In this document: positions 1-10,544 of the stretch, in pieces
Numbering within the stretch: position 1 is the first letter of the stretch
Layout of the letters: each line of letters opens with the position of its first letter
Assembly: GCF_048544455.1 (NCBI RefSeq)
Contig: NC_133537.1
Span: 146,732,058 to 146,796,057, forward strand
Source of the DNA: Silene latifolia
Lineage: Eukaryota > Streptophyta > Magnoliopsida > Caryophyllales > Caryophyllaceae
Reading direction: 5' to 3'
DNA length: 64,000 bases
Notes under the pieces: model-generated
The model's input: only the letters and a program-made list of their open reading frames with translations
What the model was told of the DNA's origin: nothing
The model's database searches: none
Position numbers and translations under genes: made by a program

Positions 1-62
1 ACATAAAAAAAGCGCACACAAATGCTAATACAACATAATAATAAAGCGGGTAATGAAGGTCA

Positions 63-835
63 TCACTCTTCCATCCTACCCTTGCCTTTGCCTTCGGGAT
101 ACATCTTCCCCTTGTTCTTCTTTCTATCCCGCCTAGCATGGGCTTCCTCAACGGAACGGATCCTCATTGGATCCACAACGGCAAAGGCACCTGAGCTCTC
201 ACACAACCCTATACTCGGCCCAAGCCAAGCCCATACGCGGCTCACCGCCTCCTTGGTGCCCAAGCTCCTTTTCTTCGGTGGCCTCATCACATCCGGGCTC
301 ACATTATCATCAAAGTCATCAAAATAGGCGCGATTTGCCTTGGCCGCTTTCCTATACTTCAAGTCGATGACTTCATCCTTCCGGGACTTTGACCTTCCTT
401 CCAAGGTTGAGGCGCTTGACCATTTGACACAAACGGGAGTCACCCATGTCATGAAAGCGGGGTTTGGTACCTCCCAAATTGGCCAAGTGGCCCACCACCT
501 CTCGAAAGCATCCACAAGCTTGGAGTTTCGGAAGACACTCTCTTGGACGAGATTATCTTGAGCAAGCACCTTTTGTTCACGGCCCATTTGCCTCATGAAC
601 CTTTCCGAATAGATGAAGGAAGCAACCTTCAAGCCTACAACCATCAAAGAGCGAGAATAAGTGGCCGGAGCGGACAACCCCGTAAAGGAACTCAAGTGCC
701 ACCACGGCACCACCCAACGGATGTGAGGACCGCCCTCCTCCACCAATTTCGAGGTCCAATAGGCCTCGGTGCATACAAAGCTATCCACATACAACTTATT
801 CCTCATGGTAATATGACGAAAGGAGTAAGAAGAAG
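63..835 (-). pseudogene. DUF7745-like gene, C-terminal part
   Basis: This is the downstream half of a plant gene whose start lies at 8007. The open frame ends in TGA at 63 after a Lys/Arg-rich tail (RKNKGKMYPEGKGKGRMEE). The stretch HIRWVVPWWHL, followed about 45 residues later by RFMRQMGREQ, resembles the HxRWxxPWW and MRQxG motifs I know from the uncharacterised plant DUF7745 family. Biochemical function is unknown; such genes are often associated with mobile DNA. The frame is open through this half, but it is separated from its N-terminal half by a 6.5-kb retrotransposon, so no normal protein can be made. Family assignment is from memory of motif patterns and not from a search. Confidence 0.6.
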
Positions 836-1830
836 TGCAGCAGGAGCTGACATAAAGGACTCAGCTGATGCTAGTCCAAGCTCAGGCCAGGGCCAATAGA
901 ATTCCAGCTCAGGCAATGATCAGGCTTTCAGGAGGATGACAAGGTCCAGCTACCAGCTGATAGAACCCTCAACTAAACTCAAGGAGGCTGAAATCCATGG
1001 CCAATCTAACCTAGTTAGTTCAATACTAGCAGCCAAATAACAAGTAAAAAGCAGATGAGAAGTAGGAGGAATGTCACTATCAATGTCACTATCACATTTT
1101 CTTAACTGTTCAGAAAAAGGCTAAAGTGAGAAGCTCGAGATAATTAGAAGAATGTAGTTTTTTCCAGCATCTTTTTGCAAAGCAACAAAGACAATTAGAG
1201 TTTTCGGAACTCTAAAAAGAGCAACACCACAAACCTGCATCAGAACAAGAAGCCTGCACCAAAACAAGATGAAGGGGACTGACATTCACTTGTTTCACCT
1301 CTGATTTTACCTTGCTTTAGTTGACTCCCTTTTGTAATATATTTATTTTAAGTTGTATGTTTCCTAGATGGATTTGTAGCCCTTGGATCAATCGTACTCA
1401 ACCTAAAGTTGGCCTATATAAGGACTAGGCTTCTGCTGAATTCAGCAGACTTTTGATGAATGAAAATTTAAACCTTGAGAATTCTCTTAACTTTCAAACT
1501 TGTGCATTGCTGTAGTTTGAGTCTGGGCATGTTAACTGACTTGTGCTTTGCTTTAGTTAGTTGAACAAAGTCCTTTGGCATAATTGAGTCAATCTTGTGC
1601 ACTGTTGTGGGTTCATTCAGTTGTGTTGTTTTTAAGTTTGAGTCTTAATCATGTGCCCTGCTGTAAATTTGAGTCTTAAATTTGTTAAATTATTATCTCT
1701 TGTGTCATATGCCTTGCTGTGGAGCTTGAGCACATAATTATGTCCAGCTACCAGTCCAAAAATCCGAAGAGTCATCCAGTTCAACCTGTTCTACCTTGGA
1801 ATAATAATTGTCCTAGGGTATTACACTCCA
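836..1830 (+). repeat. 5' LTR of the CRM-like element
   Basis: It starts TGCAGCAGGAG and ends ATTACACTCCA, directly followed by the primer-binding site. A TATA box (TATATAAGG) lies at about 1415-1423. Its first 170 bp match the coding end of the integrase frame in the 3' copy. It differs from the 3' LTR by many substitutions and small indels, so insertion is not recent. Confidence 0.88.
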
Positions 1831-1832
1831 AA

Positions 1833-1852
1833 TTGGTAACCAAAGCCAGGTT
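1833..1852 (+). other. Primer-binding site, initiator-Met tRNA type
   Basis: TTGGTAACCAAAGCCAGGTT starts two bases after the 5' LTR. It matches the common plant iMet site except for one extra base and a few changes in the middle, which would weaken tRNA priming. Confidence 0.6.
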
Positions 1853-1940
1853 ACAACACAATTCCACCTTTGTGTTAGTCTTGTGTTGAGAGAAGTGTGA
1901 GTTCATTATCCCTACCTACAACAAAAACACAAAAACAACC

Positions 1941-3034
1941 ATGAGTGAAGAGAGACTTACTGGTATTAAAACCAGAATAGAAACTCTTGCAGGAAATGTG
2001 GATACCCTACTTAATGTTGTCCACACAGTGATGGAGAGATTTCCAAACCATTATCCAAGAAAACAGCCACCGGCCAGAGGAAGAGGAAGAGGCAGAGGCT
2101 TTTTTATGGGAGCAGGGAGAGGACAACCACTACATGAGTATTATCAGACTTTGAAGAAAGCAATAGGACTCAGGAGGAGGTTCTTGAGCACACAGACAAG
2201 CATCTAAAAGTAAAAATCCCTGAATTTTCTGGTAGCCTAAATCCGGATGATTTATTAGAATGGATTAGGGATATTGAGAAAATTTTTGAGTATAAAGGTT
2301 ACACTGATCTCAAAGCCTTTAAAGTTGACGTCTTGAAATTAAAAGGGTATGCTTCTCTATGGTATGATAACATGAAACACCAAAGGATTAGGGAAGGGAA
2401 AGAACCACTTAGGTCTTAGTCTAAGCTTAAGAAAAAGATGATGGGTACGTTTGTCACCAAAGATTATACCCAGAATCTCTTTATCAAACTTTCCAAACTT
2501 AGGCAAGATGAGAGACCCATTGAGGTCTACCTGAGGGAGTTTGAACAATTAACCTTACAGTGTGAGATTAATGAGAAACCTGAGCAAAGGATTGCTAGGT
2601 TCCTGGAAGGCTTAGATAAGAGTGTTGCTAGCAAGGTTAGGATGCAACCTCTATGGTTTTATGATGATGTTGTCAACTTGTCATTGAGAGTTGAAAATAT
2701 GGGGAAGACCAAACCCACAATACCTAAACCTGCTGCCAAACCTGTGTTCAGGCCTTACACTGGTGTCAAGATTAGTGAAACACCTAAGCCTGCAGTCAAA
2801 CCCACTTCTGATAAAGGAAAAGAAGTCCTGAACCCGAAGCCTAACCCAACCCCAACTGAGAACAAAATCAAGTGTTTCCAGTGTCCGGGTTTTGGTCATT
2901 TCAGGAAGGATTGTCCTTCTAAGAGGACTATGACAGCCATGGAAATGGAAGAGTGGGAGAGAGATGGGATATTTGAAACTGAACGGGGGGATCTTAGTGG
3001 AGAAGAGACAGTTGTTGAGGAGGGACCTAGTTAG
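1941..3034 (+). pseudogene. gag of the CRM-like element
   Basis: The capsid/nucleocapsid gene would package element RNA. The start ATG at 1941 follows the leader. An Arg-Gly-rich patch (RGRGRGRGFF) lies near residue 50. The capsid region (EWIRDIEKIFEYKG, then VYLREFEQLTLQCEI) is typical of plant Ty3 gag. A CCHC zinc knuckle, CFQCPGFGHFRKDC, lies at 2875-2916. The frame is broken by a stop at 2205, a shift of frame near 2170 and an in-frame TAG near 2417, where the neighbouring residues suggest loss of a Trp codon. Gag ends with TAG at about 3032, and pol sequence begins immediately after. Confidence 0.75.
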
Positions 3035-3037
3035 GAT

Positions 3038-5156
3038 GTGATCTTGGCTCACCCTGATACAGGCCACAGTCTTGTCCTCTGGAGAGTGATGCACTCTCAG
3101 CATGCACCATTAGAAGAGGACCAAAAGTCCCTGATTTTTAGAAGGAGGTGCACCATTCAGGGTAGAGTGTGTAACCTAATCATTGATGGAGGAAGCTGTA
3201 CTAATGTGGCATATGTCACCTTGGTTGAGAAACTGAATCTCAGCACTCAGGAGCACCCACACCTTTACCATCTCAGGTGGTTGAGCAAGGGAGCTGAGGT
3301 CAGGGTTGACAAGTAATGCTTTGTCCTATTTTCAATTGCAAATGTTTACAAGGATGAGATCCTATGTGATGTGGTTCCTATGAATGCTTGTCACCTACTC
3401 TTACGCAGGCCATGGGAATTTGATAAGAACTCAGTTCATCAAGGGAGGAGCAACACCTATTCCTTCAAGCAGGGTGGCAAGAAGATAACTCTGACTCCTC
3501 TACCTCCTAACCAAAAGAATTATGGAAGTCCTAGAATGACTGATGGGCTCAATGTTGTCTTATTCATGTCTGAAGCAGAGATGATTAAAGAAATACAGCA
3601 AGAGCAACCTGTTCTTATCCTGCTGTCCAAGGAGATTTTAGACAAGGAGGAACCTCAGGTTCCTGATAAGGTTAAACTATTGATTGAGCAGTACCAAGAT
3701 GTGTTTCCTAGTGAGCTAACAAGTGGATTACCCCCCTTGAGAGGCATCGAGCACCAGATTGACCTTGTGCTAGGATCTATACTCCCTAACGGGCCTGCAT
3801 ACAGGTGTGATCCTGATGCTACCAGAAAACTGCAAAGACAGATTGATGAATTGATGGCTAAGGGATTTGTGAGGGAATCATTAAGCAATTGTGCTATGCC
3901 AAACTTGTTGGTACCCAAGAAAGATGGCACATGGAGGATGTGTATAGACAGCAGAGCAATCAATAATATAACTGTTAAATACAAATTTCCAATTCCCAGC
4001 CTAGATGACATGCTTGATGAGTTGAGTGGTGTTAGGGTCTTTTCCCCGATTGATCTCGGGCAGGGTTATCATCAAGTATAGATCAGGGAGGGGGATGAAT
4101 GGAAAACGGCATTCAAAACAAAGCAAGGATTGTATGAATGGCTTATAATGCCATTTGGATTGTCCAATACACCTAGCACATTCATGAGGCTAATGACTGA
4201 AGTGCTGAGGCCATGCTTGGGCAACTTTGGTGTGGTGTACTTTGATAATATCCTGATCTACAGCAAAAGTGAAGATGAGCATCTGAGCCGCCTTGACTCT
4301 GTGTTTAACATTTTAAGGAACAGCAAGCTGTTTGGTAAATTAGAGAAGTGTGCATTCCTGACGACTGAGTTGAAATTCTTGGGATATATAATCTCTGGGA
4401 GAGGGATCTTTGTGGACTAGGACAAGATTGAGGCAGTTAAGTCTTGGCCAATTCCCCAAAGCATTACTGAAGTAAGGGGTTTCCATGGCCTTGTTTCCTT
4501 TTACAGAAGATTAATCAAGAATTTCAATGCATTACTGCTCCCATCACTGAATGCATGAAGAAAGGAGAGTTTAAGTGGACTGAGAGTGCCAAGCAGTCTT
4601 TCAGAAACATTAAGAAGTTGTTGTGTGAAGCACCTATCCTCAGGTTACCTGATTTCAACTGTCTATTCGAAGTTGAATGTGATGCCAGTGGTGTGGGTAT
4701 AAGAGTTGTTCTCATCCAGGAGAGGAAACCTATGGCATATTTCAGTGAGAAGCTGAGTGAGGCCAAGCTGAGCTACTCCACTTATGACAAGGAGTTCTAT
4801 GCTCTTGTCAGGGCTCTTATGCATTGGAACCACTATCTCAAACCTAAGTCATTTGTGCTGCACTCAGATCATGAACCTTGAAGTATATCAGTGGCCAACA
4901 CAAATTGAACCACATGCATGCTAAGTGGGTTGAATTTCTACAGTCCTTCACCTTTTCAAGCAAGTATAAGGAAGGCAAGCAAAATATTGTTGCTGATGCC
5001 CTGTCAAGGAGGCATTCCCTGCTGACAGTTATGAAACAAAGGGTACATGGCTTTGAATTCATGAAGGAACTCTACAAAGATGATCCTGATTTCTATGAAG
5101 ACTGGCAGATCCAAACTGAGAGAACCAGGGTGCAGGGAACTAAATTCTTGCTATAG
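3038..5156 (+). pseudogene. pol: protease, reverse transcriptase and RNase H of the CRM-like element
   Basis: The protease core reads LIIDGGSCTNVAYV near 3180, with IDGGS at the active site. After a TAA near 3315 comes DVVPMNACHLLL and then RT from about 3730 ([42 protein letters not shown]). The RT catalytic box is [10 protein letters not shown] at about 4240, where the family has YxDD, so the second Asp has become Asn. RNase H follows ([10 protein letters not shown] near 4674, then [11 protein letters not shown]). Stops occur near 4080, 4418 and 5154, with frameshifts near 4540 and 4880. The mutated active site and the breaks indicate a dead enzyme. Confidence 0.8.
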
Positions 5157-6485
5157 AAAAGTTTTTTGTTCCATGGGAATAAGTTGTGTGTTCCAAGAGG
5201 CTCCTACAGGGACCTGTTGATCAACAAAGTTTACTTCAGTGGGCTAGGAGGACACTTTGGGGTCCAGAAAACATTGGAAATATTGCAGGAGCAGTTTTAT
5301 TAGTCCAAAATGAAGGGGGGTGTTCAGATTGCCTTGAGAAGGTGTTCTGTGTGTCAATAGGCCAAAAGCTCTTTCCAGGCTGGTCCTTACACTCCATTGT
5401 CAGTGCCTAACAGGCCTTGGGAGGATGTTAGTATGGATTTCATGGTAGCATTTCCTAGGACCTAGAGGGGCAATGACTCCATAATAGTGGTTGTTGACAG
5501 GTTCAGCAAGATGGCTCATTTCATAGCTTGCAGGAAGACTGAGGATGCTGCAAGAATTGCTGAAATCTACCTGAAAGAGATAGTCAAGCTACATGGTGTT
5601 CCTAAAACCATTGTATCTGACAAGGATGTGAAGTTTATGAGCTACTTCTGGAAAACCTTATGGAGGCTGCTAAACACCAGGTTGTTGTTCAGTACATCTC
5701 ACCACCCTCAAACATATGGCCAGACTGAGGTCAGAAATAAAACATTGGGAAAGATTCTGAGATGCATTGTTAACAAGATCCTGAAAGATTGGGATTTGAA
5801 GCTACCTCAGGCTGAATTTTCCTTCAACAGGGCACCAGCATCTGCAACTGGTCACAGTCCATTTGAGGTGGTATATGGGGTCAATCCTTTAATGCCCTTA
5901 GATCTGTCAAGTGTGCCCAAGGAAGAAATGAACTATGATGCAAAGAAACAGGCAGAACAGATGTTGAAACTGCATGCCGCAGTCAGGAGGCAGATTGAGA
6001 AAGCTAATGAATCCTATCAGAAACAGGCCAGGGTTCCAAGGAAGAAAAAGGAATTTATGCCAGGGGACTTAGTATGGATCCATCTCAGAAAGGAAAGGTT
6101 CCCAGTCAAGAGAAAGAGCACGCTAATGCCAAGAGCTGATGGTCCATTTGAGGTCATTGAGAAGGTTGGTCCAAATGCTTACAAGATTGACCTTCCTGGT
6201 GACTATGGAGTGCATGGAACGTTCAATATTAGGGACCTAAGCCCATACTATGGAGAGTTAAAGGATGAAGAGGAACCAGGCTTGAGGTCAAGCTCTTTTC
6301 AACCAGGTGAGGATGCAGCAGGAGTTGACATACAGGGCTCAGCTGATGCTACTCCAAGCTCAGGCCAGGGCCAATCAAGTTTCAGCTTATGCAATGATCG
6401 GGCTTTCAGGAGGATGACAAGGTCCAGCTACCAGCTGCTTACTTGGGCAGCTGATAGAACCCTCAACGAAACTCCAGGAAGCTGA
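5157..6485 (+). pseudogene. Integrase of the CRM-like element, running into the 3' LTR
   Basis: The enzyme would insert element DNA into chromosomes. The zinc-binding part (about 5157-5410) is out of frame in places. The core is visible as MVVDRFSKMAHF, then IVSDKDVKFMSYFW, then SHHPQTYGQTEVRNK, which carry the second Asp and the Glu of the catalytic triad; the usual Asp of PQTDG is Tyr. The C-terminal GPY/F module reads DGPFEVIEKVGPNAYKIDL. The frame from 5487 is open for 332 codons and ends at 6485, inside the 3' LTR that starts at 6314. The tail includes RRMTRSSYQLL, possibly the remnant of a CR-type targeting motif. Confidence 0.78.
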
Positions 6486-7324
6486 AATCCGGGGTTAATC
6501 CAACCTAGTTAGTTCAATACTAGCAGCCAAATAACAAGTAGAAAGCAGATGAGAAGTAGGAGGAATGTTACTATCAATGTCACTATCACATTTCCTTAAC
6601 TGTTCAGACAAAGGCTAAAGTGAGAAGCTCGAGATAATTGGAAGAATGCAGTTTTGTCCAGCATCTTTTTGCAAAGCAACAAAGACAATTAGAGTTTTTG
6701 GAACTCTAAAAATAGCACCACCACAGACATGTATCAGAATAAGAAGCCTGCACCAGAACATAACAAAGGGGACTGACATTCACCTGTTTCACCTCTGATT
6801 TTACCTTGCTTTAGTTGACTCCCTTTTGTAATATATTTATTTTATGTTGTATGTTTCCTAGATGGATTTGTAGCCTTTGGATCAATCGTACTCAACCTAA
6901 AGCTAGCCTATATAATGACCAAGTTTCTACTGAATTCAGCAGACTTTTGATGAATGAAAATTTAAACCTCGAGAATTCTCTCAACTTTCAAACATGTGCA
7001 TTGCTGGAGTTTGAGTCCAGGCCTGTTAACTGAATTGTGCTTTGCTATAGTTAGTTGAACAAAGTCTGTTGGCATAATTGAGTCAATCATGTGCACTGTT
7101 ATGGGTTCATTCAGTTGTGTTCTTTTCAAGTTTGAGTCTTAACCATGTGCCCTGCTGTGGATTTGAGTCTTAAATTTATTAAATTATTATCTTAAGTGTC
7201 TTGTGCCTTGCTGTGGAGCTTGAGGTCATAATTATATTCAGCTACCAGTCCAAAAATCCAAAGAGTCATCCAGTTCAACCTGTTCTACCCTGGAATAATA
7301 ACTGTCCTAGGGTATTACACTGCA
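6314..7324 (+). repeat. 3' LTR of the CRM-like element
   Basis: It starts TGCAGCAGGAGTTGAC and ends ATTACACTGCA, and the target duplication AGAAG follows at once. A TATA-like CTATATAATG lies near 6908. The 5' part doubles as coding sequence for the integrase tail. Confidence 0.88.
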
Positions 7325-8007
7325 AGAAGCATCAACCGGAGGCTCAATATACCTTAGCCTCTCCATAAGCCACACTTGGAGGATTCTAGGGGACCCAAAC
7401 GAAGGAACTTCTCCACAAGAACCCTTCTTGTCCGAAGCTTGGACAATCTCACCGAGCAACAACCACGATGGATCCCACCCATGTTCCATTTGCTCGACAA
7501 CATGAACAAGGGTCATGCTACCATACCACCTTGGCCCCTCCTTCTTCAAAGCATCAACAAGGAGGTAAGCATGCACTAGGCAAGTGCCCTTCTCCTAGCC
7601 ACCTCCAAAATATTGACATCTGAGCGTTTTGAAAAGATGATTATAAGAGAGAACATATCAACACCATGAGGAGCAAGAAGGAAGTCAACTTGGCTCGTAG
7701 ACAAGCCTAGCATGGAACGAAACTTCTCCTTGTAGCACAACCGAGTAGCAGGAAGCATCGAAGTACAACTTGGCCACCCTCCAATAGCACCCACCTATTC
7801 GGCAAGAGGGAAAATTTCACCCTTCGGGAAAACAAAAACATGATGTTTTGAATCCCAAAAGCGAGAGCATGCTTCAAGGAACGAGGATTGCACCTTGACC
7901 TGATGAAGCACCAACAATTGACCAACTCCCATTACAATGAGTTGATACTTCTCGGGAGGCGATAAATCCCGACACCAATGTCGCAACCTATCATCGAAAG
8001 TATCCAT
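7325..8007 (-). pseudogene. DUF7745-like gene, N-terminal part
   Basis: This is the upstream half of the gene interrupted at 836-7324. I chose the ATG at 8007 (MDTFDDRLRHWCRDLSPPEK) because a TATA box lies about 88 bp upstream. The segment carries family-like motifs: CSRFWDSKHHVFVFPKGE, then IGGWPSC, then LLAPHGVDMFSL, then RILQVWLMERL, in the order expected for DUF7745 proteins. It is broken by an in-frame TAG near 7795 and by a frameshift near 7580, where the frame ending in RRRALA gives way to the one starting HAYLLVDALKKEG. The last codons before the insertion (EPPVDAS) continue across the element at 835. The gene was probably decayed before or after insertion; the order cannot be told from here. 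Confidence 0.6.
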
Positions 8008-8094
8008 GAAGTATTTTGAGGAAGGAGAAGAGAAGGTTTTCGTGGAGATGTTTTTTGCGTTTCAGAGGATGAAACAATAAAGCACAAAACTCCC

Positions 8095-8102
8095 TATTTA
8101 TA
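8095..8102 (-). promoter_or_regulatory. TATA box of the DUF7745-like gene
   Basis: Read on the minus strand this is TATAAATA, about 88 bp upstream of the ATG at 8007, a normal spacing for a plant core promoter with a short 5' leader. Confidence 0.55.
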
Positions 8103-9039
8103 AAAAAACAAACAGCGCCTTTTTTCCGAAAAAAGGGGGAAGTCTCTTGCATCGCCCAGGAGCTCGCTCCTCTTTGGGCTGCTTCTAAAAATCCGCACCT
8201 TGACTTGTCCTTGTCAAGTTGTGTTTCTTTCTAACACCTCGCTTTTCTCGCCTTAAGGCTCGCGCCTCTTTAGGCTTACCCAGAATTTTTTGCGTTAACT
8301 CACACTCACATTTCCTTGGATTCACGTTTTACTAAATCTGACACGGTTTTCATGACTCAGCTTTTAACATACGGGTTTTGCTCTTCTTTTTTGAAGGGGG
8401 GGAAGGGCTAGTCGCCCCGATCCGCGATGGATCGTTTCCATGTCAGTCGAAAATTTGTTTTCGCATTTCCGCAAAATTGATACATGACGTCAATTTTCTC
8501 AAAACACTCTTGCAAATTCGAGTCTTGAGCTCGCAAAATTCAAAATCAACACACTCAAAAAATCCTTTTGAAATTCATTCATGACGGTTTGAGTTTTAAT
8601 TCTTTTGTTGCAAATCAATTTTGGCAAAATTCGATGCGATTTAAGTTATTTAAACTCGATTTTTCTCTCTCGAATAATTTAAAAACAATTGCATTTGAAG
8701 AATCTAAGCGTGACGTCTTGTCACGGAATTTTCAAAATTTATTTTGAAACAAACAATTTCAATCTTGGCTTCGAGTCATCGTGGCTATTTTTGTTTTCAA
8801 CAAATACTTTGCATGTTTACATGTTGCCTGTTTTCTACACTAATAATGTAGGAGCAAATGCCGAAGCAAATGGGGAATCATCTGTTGACTGTGCTTCTCC
8901 GAAACACAACATAAAAAAAGCCAAGCATAAACAAACTACAAACCAAAAACACATATATACAAACCGCCTCAAGCGAAATATACACATATACAAAACAAAG
9001 TCCAAAACACGCGAAAACAACTACAAACTACTCAACGCC
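8103..9039. other. Spacer between the DUF7745-like and PMD-like genes
   Basis: No convincing gene. The first 200 bp form the upstream region of the DUF7745-like gene and contain two versions of a GC-rich motif, GAGCTCGCTCCTCTTTGGGCT near 8150 and GGCTCGCGCCTCTTTAGGCT near 8260. The rest is AT-rich and probably holds the 3' end of the PMD-like transcript. Confidence 0.5.
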
Positions 9040-10189
9040 TCACGGTGAGCCAGCTTCGGTCCCGCTAAGAGTCGCGGGTAAACCAGACATCGCCTCCTGC
9101 TCTGGTGCCGTCTCAGGAGAACTCTTCAGCGTTTATCGCTCCATCGTGACACGGAGCTCCTCTGCGTCGACCAACTAACCCCTGAGAGAAGCGATCTCAA
9201 CATCCCGGCTCCACAACTCTTCCTCGCGACGCCTTAACTCCTGATCTCGAGTGGTGAATCGGAGGTCATGTGCCTCGATCGTCGATCTCGCCTCTTCCAA
9301 CTCAGCACGGACTCGAGCAAGCTCCGCCGGATCCACAGTACTCTTCAAAACGCAACATAGATCTTTAAGATCTAACCATGAAATGCAACACAAAAAGACA
9401 AAAAAATAACCAACAAAAGGCACCTGCACAAGTCGAGACTCCTTCGCAGCCAAGCCACCAGCAAGCACCCTACACAACAAAACAAAACCTACACAATAAA
9501 ACGAAACAAACGATCGACACCTACACAACAAAACAAAACCTTTCAATAAAAGAACAACACGCAGAGTAAAATAAATACAAACAAGAAGGAGGGCTCAAGC
9601 TAGAAGCTCACCCTCAAAACCGTCAACCTCCACTCCATGTCGGCATCGGTCACCTCAGGAACCGCGGGCTCTGGCAGACACAACAGCAACTCCTCACCAC
9701 TCGGCCCCAGGAAGGTGGTATGTGTCGTGAAAGCTGGGGGTTGGGCCCTCATAATGTCGTCAACACCCTACAATGGGAAGCCATAACAAAGGTAACAAAC
9801 CCTTCCACCGAAAAAAAAACAACAATGAGCACGAGCTGATGGAAACATACCTCAATCTGGTACCAAGCAAGCCTCGATAAAATAAAAGTGTTATAGTCGG
9901 CCCCTCGCAACAACAAGTCCTCACCTCCACGACCGTGAAGGTGCTCCGCAACTTCGTCAGGTGTCAACTCCTGAAACAGCACCCTAGGTGGGTCGACAGG
10001 CACCACCAAAAGTCTCACTGAAACACTGGCGAGCCAACGCTCGTTGAGGTACCAAACAGGGTCGATCGTCGTCTCTAGGTATAACCGCTGACAACTACGG
10101 GGCCGCAAGCGCTCTCCGACAAAGGCATGCACACCCGTGTAGTGCTCCCCGGGCCACCAACAAACTGGATCCACGACAAAGCTACTCAA

Positions 10190-10272
10190 CTAACTGGGGG
10201 CTTTCTAGCTACCTAGTCATCCTATCTCTACCTCTTTTCACAAAAAAAAATAGACAAGGAACGAAAACTCAC
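10190..10272 (-). other. Intron of the PMD-like gene
   Basis: On the minus strand it starts GTGAGT and ends TTAG, is 83 bp long, and joins codons for ALRLGD to SSFVVDP in phase 0. The intron itself contains an in-frame stop, so splicing is required. Confidence 0.55.
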
Positions 10273-10434
10273 GTCGCCAAGCCGAAGGGCATTCATCTGA
10301 TGCTTACAGTCCAAGTAAGTCGACTTGGTGGACTTCTTCCGAGCCACCGTCCAGCCCTTCACGGCCGCGTAAGCTACAGGCACATTACCCACCGCCTTCG
10401 GACTCAAGGAGGGTAGGTAAGAAAACAACCAAGC

Positions 10435-10544
10435 CTGCAGCACAAAAACACGGCAACGACAAAACAGCCAAATTTAAAAAAACACTGAAACACAACACAA
10501 AACAAAACAAAATCAAAAACAACAACCAGCAAAAACGCTCGTAC
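10435..10544 (-). other. Intron of the PMD-like gene
   Basis: On the minus strand it starts GTACGA and ends CTGCAG, is 110 bp long, and joins GSGLILE to AWLFSYL in phase 0. Confidence 0.55.

Larger units (their letters stand above)
836..7324 (+). mobile_element. Complete Ty3/gypsy LTR retrotransposon, CRM-like chromovirus, decayed
   Basis: Two direct LTRs begin TGCAGCAGGAG and end in CA. A 5-bp target duplication AGAAG sits at 831-835 and 7325-7329. Domain order is gag with a zinc knuckle, protease, reverse transcriptase, RNase H, integrase, which is Ty3 order. The integrase frame ends with a GPY/F-type module and runs about 170 bp into the 3' LTR, a feature I associate with the CRM clade of chromoviruses; no classical chromodomain is visible. 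The coding region carries many stops and frameshifts and a changed RT active site, so it is non-autonomous. It sits inside the DUF7745-like gene, in the opposite orientation. The clade call is tentative; the element boundaries are well supported. Confidence 0.88.
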
